Assembly: GCF_000717645.1 (NCBI RefSeq)
Contig: NZ_JNZZ01000042.1
Location: 1-64,000 of the forward strand
Direction: 5' to 3'
DNA from: Streptomyces californicus
GTDB taxonomy: Bacteria; Actinomycetota; Actinomycetes; Streptomycetales; Streptomycetaceae
DNA length: 64,000 nucleotides
Shown here piece by piece: positions 51,779 through 63,675 of the stretch (position 1 is its first letter; the number at the start of each line of letters is the position of its first letter). The notes under the pieces are model-generated. The model was not told where the DNA came from, did no database searches, and worked only from the letters and a program-made list of their open reading frames with translations. Position numbers and translations under genes: made by a program.

Positions 51779-51814
51779 TCTTTCGTTGTTTCATCCTCTG
51801 GGGGAACCACCGAC

Positions 51815-53608
51815 ATGGGACGTCATAGCTTGCCCGACAGCCACGCGGCGGAAGGACGGCGGGACCACCCGCGCCCCGGGCGCCGGCGGCGTACGGTCGT
51901 GATCGCCACCCTGCTCGTCCTCTCCGTGGCGACGGGCACGGCCGTCGCGGCCAAGGGCGGCCTGTGGTCGTTCTCCGAGTCCTGCGAGGACTCCGCCGTG
52001 CACCTGTCCGTGGTCGCCTCCCCCGACATCGCGCCCGCCGTACGGTCCGTGGCCGAGCGGGCCCGCGCGGACGAGGTCAGGGCCGACGGCCGCTGCCTGG
52101 AGGTGGAGGTCCTGGCCCGCGACGCGCACAAGGTGGCCGCCGCCCTCGCCGCCGGGGACGCCCAACCCGACTTCCAGGTCTGGCTGCCCGACTCCGAACT
52201 GTGGCTGGAGCGGGCCAAGGGGCTGGGCGAGGGCATCCCCGTCTCCCCGTCGGACTCGGTGGCCTCCTCGCCGGTGGCCGTGGGCATGGTGCCGTCCGCC
52301 TCGCAGGCGCTCGGCTGGCCCCGCACGACGTACACCTGGGCCGAACTGGTGGCCGGGACGCTCGGTTCGGACCGGGTGCGCCTCGGGTCGGCGGACCCGG
52401 CGCGCAGCGCGACCGGGCTGCTGGCCCTCGCCGGCATCGGCGCCTCGTCCGCACGCCAGGGCGGGGACAGCGACACCCGGGTGGCGGAGACCGCGAAGGT
52501 GCTCGCCGAGCGGATGTCGGACGGGGACGCCCAAGTGCTGGAGACGCTGGCGCGCAGCGACTCCGGGGCCGAGCAGGGCAACCCGAAGCGCAACCAGGCG
52601 GTCCTGATCTCCGAGCAGGCCGCGTTCACGCACAACGCGGAGGCCACCGGCGGGGGCAGGCTGGACCTCTTCTACCCCGAGGACGGGACACCGCTGCTGG
52701 ACTACCCGTACACGCTGGTGAACGAGCCGGAGCTGAGCATTCCGGAGTCCCGTGCGGCCCTGCGGTTCATGAACCTGCTGAGCGACGAGAAGGCCGCGGC
52801 CACCTTCGCCGAGCACGGGTTCCGCGCCGGTGACGGAAGCGCGGCGGACTCCCTCGTCGCCGCGGCCGGCGGCAGGAAGCCCCAGCCCTACGCCGAGCCG
52901 CCCGCCGAGGCGCCGTCGGCCGAGGAGCTCCAGGAGACCCTGGGGATGTGGACCATAACCGTGCAGAGCGCCCGGCTGACCACAGTGGTCGACGCCTCCG
53001 GCTCCATGGCGACGCTCGTGCCGGGCCGGGGCCAGTCCCGGATGGACGTCACCAAGGAGTCGCTGATCCAGGCGCTGGACCAGTTCACCCCGAACGACGA
53101 GATCGGGCTGTGGGAGTTCGCCACCACGCTGGACGGCGAGAAGGACTACCGGCGGCTCATGCCGACGCGGCGGCTCGGCGACCCGGCGGCGGGCGGCGGG
53201 ACCCACCGGCAGAAACTCACCGCCGCGTTCGCGGGACTGCAGCCGGTTCCGGGCGGGGCGACCGGGCTGTACGACACCGTGCTGGCCTCGTACCAGGAGG
53301 CCAGCTCGACGTACGTCAAGGGGAAGTTCAACGCTCTGGTGGTCCTCACGGACGGCTCCAACCAGGACGAGGACGGCATCTCGCGGAGCGCGCTGGTCGC
53401 GAGGCTGAAGGAACTCGTCGATCCGGAGCGCCCCGTCCCGGTCATCGCCATCGCGGTCGGCCCGGAGGCGGACCGCGACGAGGTCGCCGAGATCGCCCGG
53501 GTGACCGGCGGCGACGGTTACGAGGTGAGCGACCCGGCGGAGATTCAGGGGGTGATCCTGCAAGCCATCATGACGGCGGGCCAGAACGGCCGCGCCGGCC
53601 AGGAGTGA
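51815..53608 (+). CDS. Exported substrate-binding plus VWA domain protein
   Basis: 597 residues. A membrane anchor or signal (about 27-46, VVIATLLVLSVATGTAVAA) precedes a type 2 periplasmic-binding-like domain (about 60-370, VHLSVVASPDIAPAVRSVAE) and a C-terminal von Willebrand A domain (about 385-590) with an intact MIDAS DASGSM at 393-398, a Thr in the GGATGLYDT region and an Asp in VVLTDGSNQDEDG. It is probably a surface metal-dependent adhesion or sensing protein. It follows the attenuator-like leader. The ATG has GGGGG upstream at about 11 bases. Confidence 0.86.
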   Translation: MGRHSLPDSHAAEGRRDHPRPGRRRRTVVIATLLVLSVATGTAVAAKGGLWSFSESCEDSAVHLSVVASPDIAPAVRSVAERARADEVRADGRCLEVEVLARDAHKVAAALAAGDAQPDFQVWLPDSELWLERAKGLGEGIPVSPSDSVASSPVAVGMVPSASQALGWPRTTYTWAELVAGTLGSDRVRLGSADPARSATGLLALAGIGASSARQGGDSDTRVAETAKVLAERMSDGDAQVLETLARSDSGAEQGNPKRNQAVLISEQAAFTHNAEATGGGRLDLFYPEDGTPLLDYPYTLVNEPELSIPESRAALRFMNLLSDEKAAATFAEHGFRAGDGSAADSLVAAAGGRKPQPYAEPPAEAPSAEELQETLGMWTITVQSARLTTVVDASGSMATLVPGRGQSRMDVTKESLIQALDQFTPNDEIGLWEFATTLDGEKDYRRLMPTRRLGDPAAGGGTHRQKLTAAFAGLQPVPGGATGLYDTVLASYQEASSTYVKGKFNALVVLTDGSNQDEDGISRSALVARLKELVDPERPVPVIAIAVGPEADRDEVAEIARVTGGDGYEVSDPAEIQGVILQAIMTAGQNGRAGQE

Positions 53609-53926
53609 CCGCGCGCCGGGCCGGCCGCGCCCCCCGGGCGCCGACCCCCGGGCCGCTGTACCGACCGCCTCCTGGCGCGGCGGCCCTCGGCGCAGCGGCC
53701 CCGGCGCGGCGGCCCTCGACCCGGGAGCTCGCCGCGGCGGAGCAGCACCCCTGCGCGGTACAGCACGGAGCGGCGGGCGGACGGGCCCGGAACCCTGACC
53801 CGCCGCCCACCACATCACCCCCGGGCGCGCCGAGAGGCCCGTCGGGCTCCGGACCGCCACGACGACACGCCTACCGGCCTCGGCACCGGGACGGCCCACG
53901 CACCGGCCCCGGCGCGCCTCCCGGCC
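53609..53926. other. Gene-free interval between convergent genes
   Basis: Contains GGCGCGGCGGCCCTCG twice (about 53674 and 53705) and several GC-rich hairpins that may terminate both genes. No ORF is credible. Confidence 0.45.
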
Positions 53927-55432
53927 TCAGGGCGCCGGAAAACCCACCGGCCACGTGTGCACCGGCTCCCCCGCGTGCATCAGCTCGGCGTAGCGGCGGG
54001 TGGTGGCCGCGAGCGCCGCCTCCCGCCGAAGGCCGGCCTCCAGGGCCCGGTTGTACGTGGCCACCTGCCAGGAGGCCCCGTTGACCCGCCGCCTGCACCG
54101 CTCCTCGATCACCCCGAGGTAGCGGTCGCGGTCGGCTGGCTCGATGTGCCAGGCGTCCAGCCCGGCGGCGGCCAGCGGCAGCAGTTCCTCCAGCACCAGC
54201 CGCACGGCGGGGATCTTCGTCAGTCCGCCGGAGCGCCCGGAGCGGGGCCAGAGCATCTCGGCCTCGATGCCGTGCCGGCACGCCTCGGTGAAGTTCTCCT
54301 CGGCGGCCTCGAACGGCAGCCGGCTCCACACCGGGCGGGACTCCTCCGCGAGCGCCCGGACGAGACCGTAGTAGAACGCGGCGTTGGCGATCACGTCGGT
54401 GACCGTGGGCCCGGCGGGCAGGACGCGGTTCTCCACCCGCAGATGGGGAACGCCGTCGGCGATCCCGTACACCGGGCGGTTCCAGCGGTAGACCGTGCCG
54501 TTGTGCAGGACCAGCTCGGCCAGCTCCGGCACCCCGCCCTCGTCCAGCACCTTCAGCGGGTCCTCGTCGTCGCAGATCGGCAGCAGCGGCGGGAAGTAGC
54601 GCAGGTTCTCCTCGAACAGCTCGTGCGCGGAGGAGATCCAGCGCTCCCCGAACCACGTCCTCGGCCGCACGCCCTGGTTCGCCAGCTCCGGCGGGCGCAC
54701 GTCGGTGGCCTGCTGGAACAGGGGCGGCCTGGACTCCCGCCACAGCTCCTTGCCGAAGAGGAACGGGGCGTTGGCGCCCAGCGCGATCTGGACGCCGGTG
54801 ATCGCCTGGGCGGCGTTCCACACGTCGGCGAACCGGTCCGGCGTCACCTGGAGATGGAGCTGCACCGACGTGCAGGCCGCCTCCGGGGCGATCGACGGCG
54901 AGGTGCAGACCAGCCGCTCGACGCCTTCGATGTCGAGGAGGAAATCCTCCCCCCGGGCAGCCGCCATTTGATCGTTGAGCAAGGTGTAGCGGTCGACGTC
55001 CGAGAGATTCGCTGACACCACGTCGTGCTCCCCCAGGGTGGGGAGGATTCCGATCATCACGATCCCCGCGTCCACCTCCCCCGCTTTGCGGTGCGCATAG
55101 GCGAGACCGGTGCGCAACTCCTCCGAGAGCTGATCGAATACCCGGCCGCCGAGGCGGTGCGGAACGATATTGACTTCGAGGTTGAACATGCCCAGTTCGG
55201 TCTGGAAATCCCGGCTGGCGATGCGCTGGAGCACTTGCTGGTTCATCATCCGGGGCATCCCGTCGGAACCCGCCAGATTCAGCTCTATCTCCAGCCCCAT
55301 CAGGTTCCGCGGACGGTCAAACCTCCGCTCCGCGAGGAGTCTGCCCAGTCCCTCCAGGCACTGGTTGAGCTTGGCGCGGTATGCCTGTCGATCGGACAGG
55401 TCAACGGCTCCCGCCACGACCTTCTCCCCCAT
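53927..55432 (-). CDS. GCS2-family glutamate-cysteine ligase-like enzyme
   Basis: 501 residues of the glutamine-synthetase-like GCS2 fold: LMGLEIELNLAGSDGMPRM with acidic metal ligands near 46-51, ELGMFNLEVNIVPH, ACTSVQLHLQVTPDRFADVWNAAQAITG and HLRVENRVLPAGPTVTDVIAN. These enzymes join glutamate and an amine or cysteine using ATP; YbdK, EgtA and related types cannot be told apart here. ATG 55432 has GGAGGAGGG 7 bases upstream. Confidence 0.9.
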   Translation of the reverse strand: MGEKVVAGAVDLSDRQAYRAKLNQCLEGLGRLLAERRFDRPRNLMGLEIELNLAGSDGMPRMMNQQVLQRIASRDFQTELGMFNLEVNIVPHRLGGRVFDQLSEELRTGLAYAHRKAGEVDAGIVMIGILPTLGEHDVVSANLSDVDRYTLLNDQMAAARGEDFLLDIEGVERLVCTSPSIAPEAACTSVQLHLQVTPDRFADVWNAAQAITGVQIALGANAPFLFGKELWRESRPPLFQQATDVRPPELANQGVRPRTWFGERWISSAHELFEENLRYFPPLLPICDDEDPLKVLDEGGVPELAELVLHNGTVYRWNRPVYGIADGVPHLRVENRVLPAGPTVTDVIANAAFYYGLVRALAEESRPVWSRLPFEAAEENFTEACRHGIEAEMLWPRSGRSGGLTKIPAVRLVLEELLPLAAAGLDAWHIEPADRDRYLGVIEERCRRRVNGASWQVATYNRALEAGLRREAALAATTRRYAELMHAGEPVHTWPVGFPAP

Positions 55433-55919
55433 CTAGGGGTCCCTCCTCCAGTGGCGGCCCGCGGGCCAGGCCGCTCGCATCACGATCGATAATGCCCAGT
55501 GGGAGTGATCCGTAACGTCCCCACGGGCCTCCGATACCCGATAGTCTGGGAGAAGGAGACCGGAGGCACATTCACCGGGCATGCGGCACGCGGCATTTTC
55601 CGCCGGAGCATGCACACGAATAAAAGCGGCGAGTTTCGGCCTACCGCACTGCCGGAAGAATGCCAGGTCGCAGCCGGTGACCGGTTGCCAAATCACCAGG
55701 AATAACGCGTCGCGAAGACCGGATGGCGCCTTGCGCGACATATCCCCGACTGCTAGCGGAAACACTGCGTGAACAAGTGTCATATAAACTCCGCTCAACG
55801 AGGCAGAGAGCTGCTACGGCTCGCCCGTCACCGGACTGTTCCGGCCCTTCCGCATGCCGACAATGTCGTCCGCACCCGCCCAAGCGTCACCGTGTCTCCG
55901 AAGTGAGAGGCGACCCACC
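55433..55919. other. Relatively A/T-containing interval with promoter signals
   Basis: The region divides the ligase gene from the next plus-strand gene and holds both promoters. CCGACTGCTAG at 55748 repeats the -10-flanking sequence seen at 14970, and CATATAAACT at about 55782 is a further promoter-like block. An open frame at 55499-55705 is not convincing. Confidence 0.4.
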
Positions 55920-56504
55920 ATGCCGCTGCATGTCCTCCCGGCCCCCGCGCCCGCCCTGCGCAGCGTTCTCGCGGCCCTCGGTTCTCCCACGGCCGTCCGC
56001 GAGGCCCGCACATCCGCTCTCCGGTCCGTCCAGGGACCGCTGAGCCCCGAACTCCCGCTCCCCGTACACGTGCTGGGCCGGGCCTCCACCGACGGGACGG
56101 CGCCGCTGACGCATCTCGCGGCCTGGCGCTTCCTGATCCGGAGCGAGGGCCGCCCGGTCGCCGCGGCGGACACGGTGCTCACCCCCGACGGCTGGACGTT
56201 CTCGCACTTCTTCGAGGGCCCCTATCTCGCCTCCACCGAGCTGGCCGTCCGGCAGGCGGAGACCTCCGCCGCTCCCTGGCAGGCGCGGTTGCTGTCCATC
56301 CCGGAGCTGTACATGATCGCCCTCTGGCTGCACGGCGACACCGAGGCCGACCCCGCGGGCGGTGTGCTCGCGCCGACGGACGTCCTGGTGCCGCTGGCGC
56401 CGGCCCCGCCGGGCATCGCCGCCCACCGCCCGCACCGGGTCGCCGACCTGCTGCCGGTCATCTCGATGCGCGTGTCCCCCGGACCGCTGCTCAGCTCGGC
56501 CTGA
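55920..56504 (+). CDS. Hypothetical protein, 194 aa
   Basis: A soluble alpha/beta protein (MPLHVLPAPAPALRSVLAALG, then GWTFSHFFEGPYLASTELAVRQAE and LLSIPELYMIALWLHGD). I recognise no family. GAGAGG lies about 9 bases before ATG 55920. It reads as a well-behaved Streptomyces gene with biased codon use. Confidence 0.7.
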   Translation: MPLHVLPAPAPALRSVLAALGSPTAVREARTSALRSVQGPLSPELPLPVHVLGRASTDGTAPLTHLAAWRFLIRSEGRPVAAADTVLTPDGWTFSHFFEGPYLASTELAVRQAETSAAPWQARLLSIPELYMIALWLHGDTEADPAGGVLAPTDVLVPLAPAPPGIAAHRPHRVADLLPVISMRVSPGPLLSSA

Positions 56505-56833
56505 CCCCGCCCGCGGCGTCGACACGCCCCCGCCGCGCCCGTGCCGCTCGCCCCGCACCCCGGGGCGGTGGCGCGGGCGCTGCGGGGGCGCTGTGCTCCC
56601 CACTCGGACTAGCCCCTTCCGGCCACCCCGAACCACCCGAAGGGACAGTGCAGTTGCGGTGAACCGTCCGCGCGGGTGATGCGTCAAGGGAGGAGTACGG
56701 GTGCTGCGGCGAAATCCCTGCGGATTCTTCCCCGTAGGGCAACACTGGGACCGGACCGACTGATACGGGGGCGGCCATGAACACCTCATCCAGCCGCAGG
56801 ACATTCGACTCGACGCAGCGAAAGAACGCATCC
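56505..56833. other. Promoter interval before DUF5999 gene
   Basis: About 330 bases with a GC hairpin near 56550 (CCCCGCACCCCGGGGCGG) just past the upstream gene. I see no ORF or known RNA. Confidence 0.4.
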
Positions 56834-57037
56834 ATGTGCCAGCACCAGCCACCCTGCCCCACCGCTGACTCACCCGACCGGGAGGCCGCCCGTCTGACGG
56901 CCCACCACCCCGAACAGGGCTGGAGCCTCCTGTGCAACGGCGTCCTGCTCTTCGAGGACACCGGCGAGCTGCTGCCCGACGGGCAGATCATCGCCCCGCA
57001 CCGGCCGCTGGCGGGCCGCGTGGTACGGGCCGCCTGA
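56834..57037 (+). CDS. DUF5999 family small protein
   Basis: 67 residues beginning MCQHQPPCP, the typical start of this Streptomyces family, with two Cys and two His in the first 8-9 residues that could bind metal, then HPEQGWSLLCNGVLLFEDTGELLPDG. The function is unknown. The frame is open to 56777, but family starts favour ATG 56834. It converges on gcvP. Confidence 0.8.
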   Translation: MCQHQPPCPTADSPDREAARLTAHHPEQGWSLLCNGVLLFEDTGELLPDGQIIAPHRPLAGRVVRAA

Positions 57038-57055
57038 CCGGGGCCGTACGGACGA

Positions 57056-57089
57056 GGGGCCGGCCCGGAGAGAACTCCGCACCGGCCCC
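57056..57089. terminator. Terminator between DUF5999 gene and gcvP
   Basis: GGGGCCGG and CCGGCCCC with an inner GGAG/CTCC stem, between the convergent stops. Confidence 0.75.
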
Positions 57090-57143
57090 GACGCTTGCCC
57101 GGCGCGCGCCGCGCTCACGGCGCACGCCTCACGACAGGCTCGC

Positions 57144-60029
<2,886 letters not shown>

Positions 60030-60096
60030 GATGGAGGCCTCCTGGTCTGCCACGACCTGCGAGGGGCACCGCGGCGCGGGTGCCCGGACGGCCTCC

Positions 60097-60312
60097 CCCT
60101 CTGTCATCTCAACCTGAGAGCTTCACCGGCCCGCCCGGAGGCACGCCGGCTTTCACCGTCGGTGAGGGTCGGGTCCGTCCGGGCCTGAGCCCGCACGCAT
60201 CCGCCCTGCTTTCCAGAGTGACCTCGTCCGTGCGGTACGGGGGCCTGAGAGATTCCGGGGAGGATTTGCTCCTTCGGCGCCTCCGGATTCCGCACCGGAG
60301 GCTCTCCCGCAC
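60097..60312 (-). ncRNA. Tandem glycine riboswitch (gcvT element) before gcvP
   Basis: On the minus strand two aptamers are recognisable. The first (about 60312-60190) has GCGGGAGAG, GCGCCGAAGGAGCAA, GGAATCTCTCAGGC and CTCTGGAAAGC. The second (about 60190-60097) has CCGACGGTGAAAGCC, GGTGAAGCTCTCAGG and GACAGAGGG. Glycine binding should switch gcvP on, so the P-protein is made when its substrate is abundant. The last aptamer ends about 65 bases before the gcvP ATG. Confidence 0.93.
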
Positions 60313-60451
60313 GGGGTCAGCAGCCACTGCCAGCCTACCAGCGGCCCCCGAACCGGAGCTCTCGAGTGGCCGACCTCGCGGATCTGCACTTCTGTGGTGC
60401 TGGTGGGGCATCGCGGACCACCGTGAGCAGCCGCGACCAGTGGGAGGCACC

Positions 60452-60823
60452 GTGCAGACCGATATCGATCCGCGTCGCCTGATCGGCCGCAAGGCCTTCG
60501 ATCGCAAGGGCGCCAAGATCGGAACGGTGGATGAGGTCTATCTCGACGACGCGACGGGCGTACCCGAATGGGCGGCCGTGCGCACCGGACTGTTCAGCAG
60601 GGACGCCTTCGTCCCGCTGGAGCCCAGCGAATTCGAAGGGGACGCGCTGCGCGTCCCCTTCGACCGGGCGTTGATCAAGGGCGCGCCGGACTTCGGCGTC
60701 GGGCGGCACCTCTCCCCCGAGCAGGAGTTGCAGCTCTACCGCCACTACGGGCTGGACAACCCGCCCGCGGCCGGGTCCGGCCCGGACCGGGACTTCGGCA
60801 GGCTGGCGGGCCAGGAGGAGTAG
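60452..60823 (+). CDS. PRC-barrel domain protein
   Basis: 123 residues: DIDPRRLIGRKAFDRKGAKIGTVDEVYLDDATGVPEWAAVRTGLF is the PRC-barrel, followed by a helical tail HLSPEQELQLYRHYGLD. Related actinobacterial proteins are thought to bind RNA or act in stress. GTG 60452 has GGGAGG. The last 79 bases overlap the antisense 3' end of dinB. Confidence 0.85.
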   Translation: MQTDIDPRRLIGRKAFDRKGAKIGTVDEVYLDDATGVPEWAAVRTGLFSRDAFVPLEPSEFEGDALRVPFDRALIKGAPDFGVGRHLSPEQELQLYRHYGLDNPPAAGSGPDRDFGRLAGQEE

Positions 60824-62205
60824 TCGGGCGGTTCGCGGACGAGCGGCAACGGGTCGGCGGGGAGCAGCCGCGGATCGTCGACGCGGAAGGTCAGCACCCG
60901 GCCGGGGGCGCTCCACGGCTGCTCGAACCGGACGGTGACCCGCCCGACGCCGCTGCCCTGCACCCAGCCGTGTCCGTGCGCCTCGTGGTGGACGTCGTGC
61001 CCGGCGGGCCAGCGCCGGGCGGCGAGCGGCTCGGAGGGCTCCTCCGGCTCGGGCTCCGGCTCGCTCTCCCGTCCGCCGTCCCCCCCGGCCGGTTCCCGCT
61101 CCTCCACGGCCCGGCGGGCGAGCTCCCGGGCGTCGGCGGCCTGGGCGAACAGGTCCTCCTGGGTGAAGTCGGCGAGCCCCGTGACACCGACCCCCAGAAG
61201 CCGTACGCCGCCCGTGGTGTCCACGGACTCCAGCAGCCGCCCGGCCGCCTCGCGCACCACCGTGGGGTCGTCCGTGGGCCCTCTGAGGGTCTCGGAGCGG
61301 GTCAGCGTGGAGAAGTCGTAGCGCCGCACCTTCAGCACCACCGTGCGGCCCGACCGGTCGGCGGCCCGCAGCCGCTCCACGCACCGGACGGCGAGCCGCT
61401 CCACCTCGGCCCGTACCCGCACCCGGTCGTGCAGGTCCACGTCGAAGGTATCCTCCACCGATACGGACTTGGCGTCCCGCTCGGCGACCACGGGCCGGTC
61501 GTCGAGGCCCAGCGCCATCCGGTGGAGCCCGTGGCCGTGGGCCTTGCCGACCAGTCGTACGAGCTCCGCCTCTCCGGCCTCCGCCAGGTCGTGGACGGTG
61601 GTCATGCCGGCGCGCCGGAGATGGTCGCCGGTGGCCGGCCCGACCCCCGGCAGCACGCGGACCGACAGGGGGGCCAGCAGATCCCGTTCGGTGCCGGGCT
61701 CGATGAGGACGAGGCCGTCCGGCTTGGCCTGCTCCGAGGCGATCTTGGCGAGCATCTTGGAGCCCGCGAGTCCGACGGAGCCGCTGAGACCCGTCACCGC
61801 GTGGATGGCCGCCCGCAGCCCCTCCCCCGTCGCGCGGGCCGAGGCCGCGTCGTCCGCCGTCCCCCCGGCCTCCAGGTCCACGAACGCCTCGTCCAGGCTC
61901 AACGGTTCCACCAGGGGCGACAGCCGTCCCAGCAGGCCCATCACCTGCTCGCTCACCGTGCGGTACAGGGAGAAGCGGGGCACCAGATACGCCGCGTTGG
62001 GCGCGAGCCGCCGGGCCTGCGCGGTGGGCATCGCCGAGTGCACCCCGAGCCGCCGGGCCTCGTACGAGGCGGTGGCGACCACGCCCCGGGGTCCGAGGCC
62101 GCCCACCACGACCGCCTTGCCGCGCAGACTCGGTTTAGCCGCCTGCTCCGCCGACGCGTAGAAGGCGTCCATGTCCAGGTGGAGGATGGTGGGCGCGGGT
62201 CTCAC
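60745..62205 (-). CDS. dinB: DNA polymerase IV (Y family)
   Basis: 486 residues. Catalytic Asp11 (LHLDMDAFYASAE) and Asp105-Glu106 (LSLDEAF) are present, as are the thumb/little-finger regions (LPGVGPATGDHLRR, VSVEDTFDVD). A clamp-binding motif QEDLF is near residue 346. The last 130 residues form an unusual acidic linker (ESEPEPEPEEPSEP) plus a domain RRWPAGHDVHHEAHGHGWVQGSGVGRVTVRFEQP, an extension known from actinobacterial DinB. It makes error-prone translesion copies. Its 3' end overlaps the PRC-barrel gene. GTG start 62205. Confidence 0.94.
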   Translation of the reverse strand: MRPAPTILHLDMDAFYASAEQAAKPSLRGKAVVVGGLGPRGVVATASYEARRLGVHSAMPTAQARRLAPNAAYLVPRFSLYRTVSEQVMGLLGRLSPLVEPLSLDEAFVDLEAGGTADDAASARATGEGLRAAIHAVTGLSGSVGLAGSKMLAKIASEQAKPDGLVLIEPGTERDLLAPLSVRVLPGVGPATGDHLRRAGMTTVHDLAEAGEAELVRLVGKAHGHGLHRMALGLDDRPVVAERDAKSVSVEDTFDVDLHDRVRVRAEVERLAVRCVERLRAADRSGRTVVLKVRRYDFSTLTRSETLRGPTDDPTVVREAAGRLLESVDTTGGVRLLGVGVTGLADFTQEDLFAQAADARELARRAVEEREPAGGDGGRESEPEPEPEEPSEPLAARRWPAGHDVHHEAHGHGWVQGSGVGRVTVRFEQPWSAPGRVLTFRVDDPRLLPADPLPLVREPPDYSSWPASLPKSRSGPDPAAGGLSSP

Positions 62206-62235
62206 ACCGTCGATGCTGCCCTACGGCACTGACAA

Positions 62236-62275
62236 CGGGACGGTCCGGCGCCCCGTGGGGTGCCGGACCGTCCCG
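62236..62275 (-). terminator. Terminator between the MerR gene and dinB
   Basis: A 14-bp perfect stem CGGGACGGTCCGGC and complement with further CCCC/GGGG pairing inside. Confidence 0.85.
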
Positions 62276-62352
62276 TCTCCGTACCGCTGTCGCGTGCTCC
62301 GTACCGCTGTCGCCCCGTGCTCGGCGTCCCGGCCTCGGACCGCGCGGCCCGC

Positions 62353-62979
62353 TCAGACCGCGCGGTTGCGCCGCCGGGCCAGTTCGTCCGCGGGGTTGTG
62401 GCCGACCAGGGTCTCGCCGGTGTCGACGCGCTCACCGTGCAACTGCGAGAGCGCCGCGTCCACGTCGCGCCAGACGACGCCGACGGCGATCCCGAAGACG
62501 CCCTGGCCGCCCTGGAGGAGACTGACGACCTCGTCGGGGGACGAGCACTCGTAGACCGTGGCCCCGTCGCTCATCAGCGTCATGCGCTCCAGGTCCTGGA
62601 AACCCCGGGCCCGCAGATGCTGGACCGTGGTGCGGATGTTCTGCAGCGCGACCCCGGTGTTTAGGAACCGCTTGACGATCTTGAGGAGGACCACGTCCCG
62701 GAAGCTGTAGAGACGCTGGGTCCCCGACCCGTAGGCCGGACGCACGCTGGGCTCCACCAGTCCCGTACGGGCCCAGTAGTCCAACTGGCGGTACGTGATC
62801 CCCGCCGCCGCGCACGCCGTGGGTCCGCGGTAGCCGATGTCGTCGCCACCGCTCGCCGCAGACCTGCCGCCCCCTGCCACCGGCGCCGGCTGAACCGGCT
62901 GCCTGATGGCGTGGTCGGCTCCACTGCCGTGCTGCGTGTACGGCCCGCCCGCCGCCGTACCGTCGCCGCTGCTTCTCAC
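62353..62979 (-). CDS. MerR-family regulator (Rv1830/McdR type)
   Basis: 208 residues: a disordered N-terminus (1-60), MerR wHTH (about 62-130: TYRQLDYWARTGLVEPSVR) and a dimer helix with VRTTVQHLRARGF-like sequence, then a small C-terminal domain DGATVYECSSPDEVVSLLQGGQGVFGIAVG. It is the homologue of mycobacterial Rv1830, linked to cell-division and chromosome control. GTG 62979 has GGAGG 5 bases upstream. Synteny with DUF151 and FtsR supports the call. Confidence 0.88.
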   Translation of the reverse strand: MRSSGDGTAAGGPYTQHGSGADHAIRQPVQPAPVAGGGRSAASGGDDIGYRGPTACAAAGITYRQLDYWARTGLVEPSVRPAYGSGTQRLYSFRDVVLLKIVKRFLNTGVALQNIRTTVQHLRARGFQDLERMTLMSDGATVYECSSPDEVVSLLQGGQGVFGIAVGVVWRDVDAALSQLHGERVDTGETLVGHNPADELARRRNRAV

Positions 62980-63148
62980 GCCGACCTCCGTCCTTGACCT
63001 GCCCACTCGAAGGTAGGCAGTCACTCGGGGTGCGTCAACGATCGCCACACTCGGCACGCCGAGTGATAATCACCCTGAGGGTGGTTTCCCGTGTCTCACC
63101 AACGGGAAAGGCTTGCCGGATGCGCTGACGACACCCTTGCCGGGACGG

Positions 63149-63622
63149 TCACTGGCTGTTCGTACCGAAGTCCTCCGGAGAGATCTGGTCGAGGAATTCG
63201 CGGAATTTCTCCACCTCGTCCTCCTGCTCGTCGGGGATCGCGATGCCCGCGTCGTCCAGCACGCCGTCACTGCCGTAGATCGGCGTTCCGGTCCGCAGGG
63301 CGAGCGCTATGGCGTCGGAGGGCCTGGCGCTCACCTCGACTCCGCCGGCGAAGACGAGCTCCGCGTAGAAGACCCCTTCGCGAAGGTCCGTGATGCGGAC
63401 CTCGGTGAGCTCCTGGCCCAGGGCCTCGAGCACATCCTTGAACAGGTCATGGGTCAGCGGCCGGGGAGGCGCCATGCCCTGCTGGGCGAAGGCGATCGCG
63501 GTCGCCTCCCCCGGACCGATCCAAATGGGGAGGTACCGGTCGCCTCCCACTTCACGCAGGAGAACGATCGGTTGGTTGGAGGGCATTTCCACCCGGACAC
63601 CGACAACGTCAAGCTCGTTCAC
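63149..63622 (-). CDS. Bifunctional nuclease family (DUF151) protein
   Basis: 157 residues of the BFN/DUF151 family: VVGVRVEMPSNQPIVLLREVGGDRYLPIWIGPGEA, LTHDLFKDVLEALGQELTEVRI and SARPSDAIALALRTGTPIY. The mycobacterial homologue is Rv1829. GTG 63622 follows AGGG by about 8 bases. It sits between the two MerR genes, as in other actinobacteria. Confidence 0.92.
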   Translation of the reverse strand: MNELDVVGVRVEMPSNQPIVLLREVGGDRYLPIWIGPGEATAIAFAQQGMAPPRPLTHDLFKDVLEALGQELTEVRITDLREGVFYAELVFAGGVEVSARPSDAIALALRTGTPIYGSDGVLDDAGIAIPDEQEDEVEKFREFLDQISPEDFGTNSQ

Positions 63623-63675
63623 ACAGCAACCCTAGGACGTGCTCGCCATGTTTGGGTAGTCGGGATCCGCCGAGG

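Noticed and set aside
55499..55705. 68-codon frame in the promoter interval
   Set aside because: No ribosome-binding site, unusual codon use for this genome and no resemblance to a known protein.
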